The position numbers and the translations under genes were made by a program. This document shows, piece by piece, positions 1 to 14,100 of a stretch of DNA of 64,000 nucleotides (position 1 is its first letter; every line of letters starts with the position of its first letter). Source of the DNA: Blastomussa wellsi (taxonomy: Eukaryota > Cnidaria > Anthozoa > Scleractinia > Plerogyridae); NCBI GenBank assembly GCA_947652115.1, contig OX393562.1, positions 30,238,852-30,302,851 of the forward strand, written 5' to 3'. Below the pieces are notes generated by a model. The model was not told the DNA's origin. It worked only from the letters and a program-made list of their open reading frames with translations, and searched no databases.

Positions 1-14
1 CATCACATTTTTAC

Positions 15-3000
15 CTGGGATGTCTCATTTGAGTACATTTTGGGTATTAACTCAACATATTCAATGTCCAGAGAAACATGTTGACCAACAAGGCCACAAA
101 ACTTCCTGTACAATGAAAGAAAACAAAAAAGAAGAACTTACATACAGATAGGACACAAGAAAATAGCTTCACCACTCCAAAGGTGGTGACAAACGAGGAC
201 ACAGTGTTGCTGACACAAATGTTCCCCTGTTTGCCCGCGCGCGACATTGTTGCGGACACAAATTTTGTGTCCGAGACACAAAAAATGTTCCTGATTTTAT
301 TCAGAAACATTTTGTGTCCACAATAAATGTTTCCGCGTTTGCGCGCGCAACAAATCGTCATGAGCAACAATGTGTCCTAGTTTGCCACCGCCTTAAATAT
401 GAAAGCTGTGCTGAGAGCATAACAAACAATCTGGAAGGGACCACCGTTTAGTGGGGTCACCGTCCTTCTTAACTACGATTTAGCCAACCCGGACAAAAAG
501 CGTATCTGTAGGAGGCTTGGTTTCCAAAAGACCCCCTTCAATGTCAGCCAAGTAAACTGCGAGGCACTGATGGCAGTAAAATGAGTGATTGACAGGCTTC
601 TGTGAACATAGTTCACTCATAAACGTCATGATCAATCTAACATCGCATAGTTTACAAACCTTGCATGAGCAACAATTCCCTGCAACTGACCATAGATGAT
701 GTTGAGTAGTTTCTGCTTGTTCATAAGCGTCGCATCTGTCATGGGGGGCAGGATGGGTTCTAATCTTTTCACAGGGGGAGGAGGGAGTGAAGCAGGGTGT
801 GTCCTCATTCTTCTGATAATCCTTGATGCAGCTTTCAAAGAAACAGATGCTATGCATGTTGTTACCAAAATATTTAGAGCGATAATCATTAAACTGCACT
901 TACAGATCACTGCAATGAGAGTCAACAACAACAACAACAACATTTATTTGCAGAGTCAACAGTGTTCTTTAATGCGAATCTCATTCAGAGCCAATTTCTT
1001 TACTTCAAACCCTAACTTCAGGAAATACTGCTGGGACTGTTAATTAAAACAGTAGTTCAACAGCTCTCGTAAATTATAAGCTTCTAATTCTACTGCTCCT
1101 CTGGTGCAACATTGTTCCTGTTGTTTGCTCTATTGTTTTCTCCACACTGATCTCTTTCTGTTATTTTGGTGATTCAGCATGATAAATGGTGGGAAAATGG
1201 CTGGAGTTCTAAACTGCAGATTGAGCGATCCGATTCCCTTAGACTGTTGGGGGGGGGGGGGGGGTAAAATGTAATGGGCTAATACCCCATCCAGGAGAAG
1301 TACCAACTCTTGACCTGCTTCATGCTACTGTATGTAACATTCTTGCGCCTTTAAACCTGCTTACAAATCGCCCTTCTCAGAGCGCGAAAGCACTGAGAAA
1401 GTCTATCGCGTCTTTAACGAACACGCGAGGTCCACAGGGACATAAATACTGGGTAGTCCGCGCGCGTAAATTTAAATATTCGAATCGTATGCCTTGTAAC
1501 CGTCAAATGTGGGCCATTCGAAAAGTTGTAAAGGCTCTTGCTATACATTGAAATCTAATCTACGCTACTGTCGAGTGCCCGGTCTATGTACGCTATCGTC
1601 AATCGTATAATACATTCGGCAAAAGTTCTTTAAGTTTTGTTCTGGTAGTTAGTTTTTCCCTTCATTTCTTTGGGTAATTGTATTTAGTGATTTCTTTATT
1701 GTTCTTTTTGGTCAAACTCGTAATTGACCATTTTCGTATTGCCCATAATACACCTTGTTTGCCCCCCAAAATGTTGCATAACCTTTGTTTCCCAATTCTC
1801 CTGGGTATTACAGTCGTCCCAAGAGAATCTGAAGACAATGCTTATGCAAAATTTTGGGGGACAAACAAAGTGTATTATGGGCAATGCGAAAATGGCGAAC
1901 AGTGGAATAAATGTTTGTGCGACGTTTGAAACCTGTATTGTATGACCGCTGCGCCATGATGATAACAGTGAACAGAAACCGGAATCAGACACCGGGGCAT
2001 ACGAACCACCAAAAGTTAAAATGCTTAACTTTTTATGACAATCCCTACGTGCATGTGCCGCAACCGCCCAATTGGTAGTAATAAAGTAACACAGACAATC
2101 AGTTGGTAGGTCAGTTGATTGATCAGCCAGTCCGTCAAAAGGAAAGTACATCGGTAGGTTGATCGGTGAGTTTAATACATCTGAACTTTTTTTTATTGCC
2201 GCCAGCTGTGTTTTTACCTGTCTCAGGACTTCTGTCACTCCACTGTCCAGTCACTTTCCCCTCAACAGGTTTCTTGTGAGGACCCAGGGAGTGCTTCACC
2301 CAGCAACGTACAGACTCTGTTATTTCCAAATCAATTTTCTTCATGAAAAGCAAGTCATTCCAAGGTTCCTGGCAAGGTCAGGAAAAGTATTGTAAACCAC
2401 CCGAAGCTTAAAAATGGCATTTCACTGGTGGATTTGTAAAGGTGTGGATCCCAGGGGGAGGGTTACTCGAAGTATACATGACGGGGGGGTCCGACGTATT
2501 TGTTTGGGTCATCTCCGAGCGAACTTTTCGTTTTCTGTTTTTCGTTGCGATCAGTGGATCAGGGTTGGAAATTTTGGGTTTGCAATATGAAGCTCCGTCG
2601 GACCCCCCCGTCATGTATACTTCGAGTACCCCTCCCCCCTGGGGTGTGGATGTATCAATAATGGTCTGAAAAATTCACAACACAAGCAGTTTTTCCATGA
2701 ATAGAATGGTACACCCTATTTCCATCAAGACAACACTGAAGGACTGACACAATCTAGATATCAGCAAAGTATAAAACTAATTTTAAAATAGAAACATTAT
2801 GCCAAGCCTTAAGTCTTAAGCCGAAGCAAAATGAGTTGACGAGAGATGATTGATTGGCATGAGAGTTTTGTCAACTGTTGTCCACTATCATCAACTCGGG
2901 CCAAACGAAAGAAAGCTCTCATTGACTGTCGTTACCTATTAATATCCGATCTAGTACGTGTACTAGTCTAGTAGAAAGTACAATATTCCAAGTATTACTG

Positions 3001-6000
3001 CAAAGTTTAGTGAAAAGTCTGTTATCTCACTAGATCTTCCATTTATTAAAGAATTGAGTAGCACTGAAATTTTATTCCTGACTTGAATTAATGGAATGCC
3101 ATTAAAACACTAGATAGTTTCTCTATTTCATAAAAATATACACTCATTCCCATAATATTATTGCATTTCCCCTGTCTGTTTATTTTTTTCATTTTATCTA
3201 ACCTTTCCTTTAATAATATATAGTTGTAATATTAGTACTATTTAATTTAGGGAGGGCCACAGGTTTCTCAGTTGTAACTCTCATGTGTTATCCTTATCAA
3301 ATAAAGTTATTATTATTATCATCATCACTATTATTATTATAATTACTATTCCTAGAAAGTATCCATAGAAAGTGATATTCTTTATGTAGCATTGTTTTAA
3401 GTTTTAACAAGAGTTTGAACTCTTGTCAACTCTCATCCTTGTTTAGCCCAGGCTTTATGTGCACATGTTGTATGTCAAACTGGTTTTCAATCTGTTTCCA
3501 ACCTCGGTTAATCAGATCATGTTTACTTAATGCACCGCCAGCCGAGTGTCGACCTGTTTCAAACCGAAGGTAATGACTAATTGGAAGGTTATCTTCATGC
3601 CAATTGATCTAGGCTGGAAAACAATTTAACCCCGAAAAGCAACATAATCTACAACATAATTATATAAACGCCTTCCGTATAGTCAGGAGTACCCAAAAAT
3701 AAAATTTCTACATTTGAATTTAAACCAAAACATAATTTTTTGCTTTTGTGTGCCTTCAACATATTTTGGGTAATTGGACATTACAAGTTAGTAAAACTAA
3801 GGGTGCACTATTCTGTTTTGATTCCTCACATTCAAAAGATGTTAAGCTTTGTCTCAGCACATACCAGTTCAAGTTTGAGCAGTGTTTCCAGTCTTGCTGG
3901 ATCATAAGGAGGTGGCAATGAAGGTAGGTACAGGCTGGGATCATGGAGTCTTGGTTCATCAAGCCACAGGACAAGAGTTTGGTAAAACCTGTAATGAGTA
4001 ACAATAATATTATACTGCAAGCAGTCTCTCTTTTGGGACAAGAGCGCTCATCCCCACTGAATTACGAGCAAGACAGGATATTTCTAGGTTGACACAAGTC
4101 GCCTTGTAATGTGGCATACACCTTATTCCAAAATGGCCACTGATTTATGCACATACAAATTGGCCCTTGTTGCCTCATTCAAGATTTGATTTTTGGGCTT
4201 AAAAACGAGGTAAGAAGGAATAATTTGAATTCCAACAAGAGAATATCAAGATGGTAGCCATTTTGGAATAAGATGTATACATCAAAACCATATCTTCCAA
4301 CACCAGACATGCACAGGAAACTTGAGAAAATAAGACTAGAATGATGCAACTTGACACCAAAACATACCACAAAGAACAAAACAAAATTTGTCCCAAAAAA
4401 TACTCTGATGAATGCCTATGGCCTCTACAAATAATGAAATCGCTCAATCCCATCTTTTGCTACACTCTTACTTCTATCCTTGGGTATCATATTCTTCTGC
4501 CCATCACCCCTTCCCTCCCCTCTCCCACATCCCCCCTTCTCTATAAAGAACAGAATGGACATTGTCAAAAGATGTTAAGCTTTGTCAACACATACCAGTT
4601 CAGGTTTCAGCAGTGTTTCCAGTCATGATCATTTCAGTTGCCTAATATTTTGCAAAACGTCTTGGACAATTACATACCCTGACAGTTTTTCATGCAAAGC
4701 TCTTGTGTGCTCAAACTGCTTGCTTATTTCACTGTCGCCATCAGTCACTGCATCATGATCAGCCCCAGTCTCCACTGATCTATTCCGGTGGTACTCTGCT
4801 GTAGCTAGTAGTCTCTGTTTCATTTTCTTCAACATGGATCCATAACCTTGGATCTCAAAGAAACGATAGCCCACACCTGACCTCTGAGCAAGTCTTAAAA
4901 GAAGAAAGAAATTTAATATTCAGTCAAAAAGCAAGATTGTCTAATAATTAGCAACTTCAGAGGCCTAGCTGAAGGTTCGATTCATGGCTGCTGTACGTAA
5001 AGTAACTTCAGGCTGTTACATGTAAATTTCCAGTTCCTTGTACGGAATAGCCTCCGAGACTCAATCAGATCCTCAGCCAGCTTTAATTATGTAAGCCTTG
5101 TGCAAAGGTATATGGTATATTGTATTTCCTGAGTTTTGATTGGTTTAGAGGCCAAATTTGGCCCTACTCACCCAGGTTGAGTGACTGGTCTCTGAAGATA
5201 AAGTCTAAAGAAGCGTTGCCAGATTAGCGGCAGTATGGGGTGATCCACTTCTGTTACCATGGCTTGATTGGCCCAACGATAGATTGACAGGTTGGACAGA
5301 AGAGGTGTCCAGGACAACTTCATCATCTTTGCTACTTTCTGTAGATATAAAACACATTTAAGATTAATGGTGATTTTTATATACTAGAAAGTGCTTTAAT
5401 TCCAATAAAAATAAAACGAAAATGAAACTAGAACTAGAAATACAATGTTAAACCATAACATGAACGTTATCAGTATCAACTACCTGCACAACAGTTTTCT
5501 TTTGTTGACAAAATCATAAAAGATAACAGAGTGGCTCACAATACTATTTTACACAGACCCGGATATTATTTTAAACATTTAATAACCGTAATTTTGTAAT
5601 GGCATTTCCACAGAGTGGCTCTTCATCAGCTGATTCCAGATCAAATTGGAATTCGAAAGTGTTTGTTTTGGTGGAGGGAGGAAAACTGGAGAACCTGAAC
5701 CTTGGAGCGAGGACAAGAACCAAAAGCAAACTCAACCCACATGGACTGTGGGATGCAAGCGATCTCACCACTGTGCAACCCCTGCTCCTGAAAGTATGGC
5801 GACCAACATCAGGGGCTTCAAAAAGTTTTGAAGTAGGCATCATTGACTACAAGAGTAGGCGGCTGTTATAAGTGAGGTTTTTGGTCACAAGCTGATTGCT
5901 ACGACCAGAGCAGCCGGCGGCATAAAAGTCAAGTAGCTGGTGGAACTCCGGCAGTCGCCACCTTGTTTTGAAACCCTGCAACTTGGGAAGACTTTGCAAG

Positions 6001-9000
6001 CTTTATAGATTGGTCTTACCTTAAGTACTGCATCAACTGTGGCATCAGGCTTTTTCAGTAACCTCTTGTTGATTTCTACAGAGAGTCCAGAATTCTCCTC
6101 CATCTGAGTTTCCATGCATAACACACAGTAAGCGTAGTAGCTGTAATCTGGGGTGGCCTGGTAACAAGCAACAGTAGCATGTAATTAAAAGCACTAAATA
6201 ATTTATCCCACACTTACAGCCAACCAAGAAGTTTACAGACATGTTGTATATATTTTGCGGAATCACACATATTTACAAAAGTTTCCTGGCATTCATTATG
6301 GCCTCCGAGGTTCCCCGGCAAGGCCTAGACAGTAGCATACCCCATATTTTCATTCAAAAACCAGCATTATTAATTCAGGTTGTATAGCCAGTGATGGGTG
6401 GGAAAGATATGACACTCATGGATTTAAACTGAAACAAATCCTATTTGCAAGGTCTGTAAAATGAAGATTATATCACCTTAATGTCCCACAGGACAGGAGG
6501 AGCATTGCTGCTGGAGGTCACCCAAGACATAATAGAGGCAATAACACCGTGACTTCCAGTCTCTTTGAGAAGAACCTTGACAAAAATCACAAGGAAGAAA
6601 ATTAGGAGCCAAAAAGAGGGTGACCACTTACTTAACAGATGTTTTCAGACTGGTATATATATATACGATCATGTACAGTCCACTTTCTCCAAGACAGACA
6701 TGATTGGCACCATCACTTTGACTGTCTGTCAGATTAAAGATGGGTAAAATGGCACACAAGGATCAACTCCTTAGAGAAGTTGTCAGCTGTTAAGAGAGAG
6801 TTATCAGTACCAAAATAATTTGGATCAATCATTGTTCCTGGCAAAACCCCAACCACCCCACCCCCGGCACATGTTTCTCAGTGACTTGGGACTTTAGAGC
6901 AGTTAGGGGTGGGGTGGGAGAGGGTGAACCGAGAAACAATGATTGATCCAATAATTCTATGAACTAACATAACAAAAAAGTAATGGACATCTTGTGACAC
7001 TTAAGGTGTATGTGGAACACCAACCCAGTTGCAAGAGGGACAGACAAAGATACACTGTGTAACTCCTTTGTTTCGGTAGTCTAGCAGCTCTCGTAAGCTT
7101 GTAATTCTACTGGTAACAGTTGCTATTGTTTAGGGGCTAGGGGCATTGTCCCATTATTGTTTTCATGCAGGGTATCGAGCGATACATGTGAGACCTTACG
7201 AGAGCATTCACTTTTTGTTTCATATGTTTTGCATACCTTGTATGCATCCACGAGGTGAGTTTGTATTACAGAAAGGCTGCCTTCAACTCTCACTGAAATT
7301 TTGATCAGGTTATCAAGCAAAAACTGCACACAAACATCCCTGAAAAGAAGGCACACAAAGGTCAGTCACCCTAAATAAGATTTGTTAAACACAGTAAACC
7401 AATAACTTGATTTGACTGACCAGCAGGATCACAATTTATAACTTCCACTTTCACCAGAACGAGCATTAAAACATGACAGTAAGTTTGCCAAATTTGACGG
7501 TTACTAGGGTAAACCCAAGGACAAAGCACACTTTTGAAAATCTTCTATTTAAGATAGCTTTGTATGTTTGGAGGGATGGGCGTCCCTCCATTCCATACTC
7601 AGTCCATTGTTTCAGGGATTTTTGAAGACCCACCAATGACTTCCATTTACTCCAATCACGCTCAAATTTCACAATCTGACTAAGGCCTGGATGCTCTTTC
7701 ATGTGGTAGGATCCACTTTTCAACCCAATCGAACCCAATTGATTTTAGGCATTCCTACCAATTTGCAAGTCCTCTTCTTGTTTAGAACAAACAATTGAAT
7801 GCATATGCTTGCGATCTTACATCCAACAGAATTTTGGATGTTTTCCGCTATTGACAAGAACAGACCAGTTGCTCCCTCGCTAGGGCTCGCCAGTAAAAAT
7901 AGTCTTTTGGGAACAGCATGTGCTCATATCAGCTACCAAAACTATTGACCACAATTCTAATCGTTTTGAAATTTGCAATGCCTTATCCTAGCCTCCAACC
8001 CATACCACCCCTCCCCCCAAAATGAACAATCCATACAACCATTCTTCCACTAACCTGTACCAGTTTGGCAAGGAACACAGAGTGAGCAACCAAAACTCCA
8101 CCACACTGACAGAGCCCACCATCCCAGGAGCTTGAAACGTCTGAACATGACTCTGTCGTAGAGAAAAATATTTGTTTCCACAAATGTTTGACAGGAAGGC
8201 CATAAGACAATACTTAACTGGCAAAAAGTACTGCTCACATTTAGCTTTCATGAGCCTATCCTGGGAGAGCAGATAATTTTTTCAGCTCTACAGCTGTAGT
8301 TTCATCTGCTCTCACAGGCTATCATAAGCCATATCCATTTTTTTCTCTCTTATTCGACTACCAGTACGTCACAAAGACAGGGGAACTAAGACAAGCCAGG
8401 TCCAACTGCCTTTGGCAAGCAACATTATAATTATTAAAGTGTATATGACATGAAAAATATTTTTTGCTTGTTTGAAAGGCCTTTTGAAATACAGAAGAAT
8501 GGCATTTTTCTTTTTGAAATATCATTTTTCGTTATTAACATTTTTCTATTATGCAAATTAGATCAGTGATGACGTCATATGGTTTGCAACTGAAAATGAT
8601 AAAATACTGAATAAACTAGTAGTTCTCAAGGAGAAGTTGAGTGCTGCCTTTGTCTGGTAAGGTTAAGCAATAGTATGTGCATTTGTATCAAAAGATTTGA
8701 AACATGAAAGATTGCTATTGTCAAAAGTTTTGATAAGCCATATATCATTTCAAGTTCCCGTTCTGGAATACAGGCTGTTGTGCCTAAACTTCTGTCTACT
8801 TCCAAAAGCTTGGTTACTAGGCTGTCGTTTGAAGTTCACGATAAATGTGAACTAGGTAATTAACCTAGATGAAGTTGAAGACATAATCAGGTATTGCCTA
8901 AATTAGGGTTTTGAATCAGTATTTCTACTGGTGGTACTTACACGTCATGTTAATTAGCGCAGTTTGGTCTTTATGAAATTGTGGTATTGATAAACAAACT

Positions 9001-11145
9001 AAGTTCTTTTAATGAATTTATGGTTCAATTTTTGAGCTAATTTTAACAAAATACGAGAAACCAATAACTATAAAAACATGGACTAATATAATTTCAACTA
9101 AGCTAGTTCAGTTAACTTTAAAACATGCCAATAGCAGTACCATTTTCATCGGGCATTCCCAGGCAATTTCTTGCACGTGAATCAATTAGATAAAAGGAAT
9201 CTGATTTTTTTATAACAGCCATCTCATAACCATTAAGAACTAACATTGCATTTGGACTATCCAAAAATGCATTAATTAAAACCTGCCTCAGTGAGCAAAA
9301 TGGCCTCTTGCGACACAATGAGTGATCAATACGCCGCTGTTAAAATTTACTGTAGTTTAAACAGTACTAAACATTGGTTTGCGAGGTTGCCACCTCTAGC
9401 AACTCATTTATTGAAAGAGTGTCTGTATCAGGTACCATTTCATTAGTTAGAGCATGTAAAATACATGCGATCTCCATGAAATAAGATAGCATCGATATTT
9501 GTTTGCGTCCAAAAATCGACCGAATCCTATCGATTGAAAACCAAAGCTCAAAGTGACAAAAATGCACGTCTTGAATGCTCACTGAAGGCTTCATGACCGT
9601 GACGAATGCTTCCTCGAATAGAAGTAATCACAAGGTCGAATAGAAGTAATCAAAAGAGATCGACGAATGCGATCACAGAGAACGAAAAAGCCGCAAAACT
9701 CACCTGAATAGATTGATCGCTTTCGCTTTCTTGTGAAACACGAGAGGGAAAATGGCAGAACACATGTGAGTTTCATCGACTATAAGGGAACTGCTCATTT
9801 GGCTACTGGCTAGTATTTTAAAGGGGATTGCTGATAGGCTGTTTCTCAATCCGAACCATCGAACGTACCAAACTTCTCGAATCCTGTCACGAATATACAC
9901 TGTATGTACTGCCTACGCTAATGCTCCGGCAGCAAAAATATTTCTGGAAATATTGAAACAGTGTTCTTGAAACTTGGCACCACAAATGTGCATCACAAAA
10001 GAAACAAAATGACATCCTTAGTATTGTTGCCATAGCAACTCTTTCAGCTCCACTCTCTCTGTCAAAAAAAGACAAATATACCATTTGCAACCTCTAAAGT
10101 GAGATAGTGTCCTACTTGAAACAGACATTAATCCCATATTGTCTTAATTCCCATCACTGGATTGGCTGCGGTAGATAGTTCTTGTTTTAAGACAAAAACT
10201 GGGTTTTACAGTTTTTATTAAGACAGCCCCAGTGGCAAAACTGTTTCTTTTGTGATACACATTTGTTGCAAACCATATGATGTCATCACTGATCTAATTT
10301 GCATAATAGAAAAATGTCAATATCTCTAAAACGAAAAAGATCTTTTTAAAAGAAAAACCGATTCTTCTGTATTTCAAAAGGCCTTTCAAATAAGCTTCTC
10401 AAACTCATTAATAATTCATCGATCTTAATTTGCATAGATTTTGATGATTTTATTTCTCCGTTTACTCCTTAGTTTTTGTTTTGATTGAGAAGATATATCA
10501 AACACTCGAGACAGTGTTTCATTGGCTATCCAAAAACCTCGAAGTTCGTTAAAAATACTTTCAACTATCTTCTTGGTGTTTGGATACACCGATGAAACAC
10601 TATCTCTCGTGTTTGATATTTTTCATGTCATATTCACTTTAAGAGTTGCTTGTCCAGGAGCTTCTCTTTTTTCAAGCCTTGATCTTGTAACAAACTGATG
10701 TGTCAAAAGACTGTTTCGTTTGTGCATACTGTACCTGCATGATTCCCACCATTCTCTTACAGTACTGTCCAACTGTGGACACTTGAAGAAACTTTTCAGC
10801 ATAACCTGCATTGTCACTGTCCAGCTGGCTTAATCGATGAATCACTGACACAAATCTGCGTAGAATTTATGCAGCAAGCTCTTAAAACTACTGTTGTAAG
10901 CACGAAATTTGTTATTAAAAACATGTTTTCATAGCATCCATTTCAAAAGAAAGTCATAATTCAGTTACCCAAATGTTGCAAAGAAGTCAAATGAGAATAG
11001 TAAACTGCATGTGAGGGGCCTAATTTTGTATAAGTAATACATGAATACTCCACTGTATTTTATCAAATAATAGCCACTTCATTTGCAGCAATTAAAAAAA
11101 TTTAGGAAGGTGGTTGTTTGTATGTGAGCGCAATATAAGTGTTAA

Positions 11146-11188
<43 letters not shown>

Positions 11189-14100
11189 TACCTGGTAACT
11201 TCTCAAGAGAGCCAGAAGTACATTAGACAATAAATATAACATTACCTTGATTCTTGTGTAAGTTTTTCTGGACAACCAAAAAACATGGGTGTCACATTTG
11301 CCACAATCCTCAAAGCAGCATCAAAACACTTCTCATTCATTATGACTGTTAAGTGGTCCAAACCCGCACCCAAGAAAAAGTCACGGCTGTCAAGAAAATA
11401 ATTGCATGTAACTCACAATAATTATTGTCATAATTATTATAATTAATTTGGAATGAAGATAAATAATTATCTCTAATTTGGTTACTCATCATTAAAACTG
11501 AAATGTAAACCATTTGCAAATGCCTGGGTAGGCTTATATTAATATTATTTTGACTTCTGAATTTCATTATCTTTCAGAGATTTTTTCTAAGGGGGTTAGA
11601 GTGCACTTGATTATCACTGTGTGAGACCAATAACACAGTAGTGTTGCAGCTCTTGTAAGCTTGCTGTAAGTTTTTGTTTTGCGGGCTGGTCTTTGGGGGC
11701 TGCTCTCTTTTGCAGAAAGCAAGCCATTCATGGGATAACTTATGAGAGCTGTTAGGCAACCATGCACTATTCAACAATACTTTTGCATCAAAAATACCCA
11801 AATCATTGTGCTCTACACATTGATGTGCATTGTTCCAGAAAATATCATCGGATACATCCCCCAAGGAAAGCTTTTGGTTTGAACGTCCCCAACCGTCCAG
11901 AAATTCCAGTTTATCCCATACATTGCTCAAAATTATGGTTGTTGAGGATCCCCACCCCCTAATCCCCTTGAAATTTCCAACAATTTTCCATGGGGTGGGT
12001 ATGGATATTTTTGGGGACCACACAATGAAGGATAGTAATAATACCAGCAGGAGCAGGTACATAATTACCTGGCACCTATAGTGGTCATTGCTATGGCAGC
12101 ATAGCATGCAAGCTGTCCCCCTGCCTTAATAGCATGCGTCATACTTGCAAGACAATTCTCATTAGCAAGTTCCAATGTTTCCTTCGACAGTGACTTCACT
12201 AAGCTGGCAAAACCAGGGCCTGCTTCTCTGCTTGCTACAGAGGGAAAGAATGCTTTCACTTTCTGGTAGACACTTAAGAATAGGTCTATTTTCAGCAGTC
12301 TTAAAATGAAGGTTTTTCATCTAAAGCAAGGCCAGAATCCACCCTCCTAGGAAGGCCCAAGGACAAGCATTAAGAATGTATTGGTATATTTCTGCACTTT
12401 TGAGTGCAAATGTATTTGAAGATTTCCAAATTTGCTAACAAATAAACAACTGTTGATATAGCAATTCATACAATTTTTTGACAAATTGGGTAAAAACTCA
12501 CAATTGAAAGCAATGTGATCCCAATATCTCCAACAACAAAAAGTTGAAATGTGATGAATAAAGTTTGATTGAAGTCAAACTTTTGTCCAAGATGTTCCAA
12601 CAGGTTCTAACATACATTGTCTGGGAGGTGAAGCAGTTTAAAAATTTTCAGCCAAAAAGGCTGAATCAAAATGCTGAGACCATTTTGGATTTTAGGCAAT
12701 TAATTCAAAGTATCCTAGATTCCTGCATTTGCTGAGTACCATTCCACAAAATCTAACCTTGTCCATTATTATTGGGTTTCACTTCCTACTGTTACTAACA
12801 GCAAAATGTTTGGACTTTTTGGGATCACACAAAAATGCAAAGATTTCAGTAACAAGAAAACAAGGACAACACATTTCACCTTGTAACTCCTCTTCATTAG
12901 GAAGTTGCTGTGTGAATTGCATAATCGGCATTGGCAGATCAGCTGAATGGAGCCTGAGGGACAACATCGCCTCCCACAACCATTCATACAACTGCTGTTC
13001 ATAATTTGGCTGCATCATTCGATTGTAGGAAGATGTGGCTATCATTGCCACCTGAAACAGGAGTAATTCCCAAGACATTGAGCCTATATATCCTACATGT
13101 ATCAGATTCCAAGGAGATGCAAGTAAATCTGTTTATCATGATTAAATTCCATCCACAAAATAGTTAATACAAGACTGAATACAGTGCAAGACAACGTGTG
13201 GTAACGCAATTAGCTTGCAAGTGAGTACAAAAGAACTTAAGTTAAACCTCACTGAATTTGTATAGTCAACAGAGATCTGATAACACTTGGTTTGTACTTG
13301 TATCTGGCTACATGCTAATGCAAGAATCACCCCTGGTCTGAACACGGCTAAATAAATAATAAATAGTTAGAACTGAATTTCAGGGTGAAATGTTCTCAAA
13401 CTAGATGATTATTGATTTTTGTGTTTTAGCCTTAAAGGAGCTACGGCACGGTTTGGGCCTTTTGAAAAATTTAGCCAAAATTTTTTTAAAATTGTCATTT
13501 GCAATCCGTCTCGATCTTCTCCATCCTCGACCATCCTAGTTCCTTTTTAGTTTAGTGTCACCTCTTTGGTGTTTTTCTTCCTTTGTAAACTATTAGTTTT
13601 AGGTTTCCTATTAGGGTAATTTGGATTGTTGCAAAAATATAACTCAAAATATCGTAACCTTGGCCCCTCAAATAGAGAAAACTACAACTAAACATAACTA
13701 ACTTGAAATCATTTTGGCAACAACACAAGCTTTATTGCCAAATTAAAGAAAGTTTAACTTAATTTACATAATATATTAATACAAAAAAGGTAACATTTAC
13801 TCGGAATAACTGAAAAGCTAATCAAGCTGAGTAAAACTAAATACTATTTAAATATGGGAGCTAGGTTGGCACCAAAGCTTGAACAAAGCAATTAATTAGT
13901 CAATAAAAAATAGAAGACAAAAGGAAGAAAAATAAATAAATAGAAAAATAATTTATTAGTTACATAATAGAATAAACACTACTGACAATAATTTATCTTA
14001 CAAAAATGGTTAAAAAAACTCTGCTCTAGCCAACAACACACCTGTTTAAGGAGGCCACTGTCTTCCCTAAAAGCTTCATGAGATATTCCTCCAGGCATGT

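Larger units (their letters stand above)
15..12262 (-). other. EPG5: EPG5 exons 21-33 with coordinates
   Basis: Exons: 12258-12069 (acceptor uncertain, see findings), 11386-11246 ([19 protein letters not shown]), 10855-10735, 8152-8055 ([10 protein letters not shown]), 7339-7237, 6575-6477, 6157-6020 ([17 protein letters not shown]), 5338-5172 ([13 protein letters not shown]), 4893-4678 ([20 protein letters not shown]), 3988-3865 ([13 protein letters not shown]), 2368-2218 ([12 protein letters not shown]), 849-660 ([14 protein letters not shown]) and 105-15 ([13 protein letters not shown]). Exon 33 ends at a canonical donor (GTAAAA, just below position 15) in phase 0, so the next exon is outside the window. 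Each exon has a matching stretch in vertebrate EPG5 in the same order. Confidence 0.88.

Noticed and set aside
47..370. 107-codon minus-strand frame at the window start
   Set aside because: Only 15-105 is coding (EPG5 exon 33, in a different reading frame); the rest is repeat.
1696..2238. 180-codon minus-strand frame next to EPG5 exon 31
   Set aside because: It overlaps the palindromic element 1728-1895, and the EPG5 exon at 2218-2368 uses another frame.
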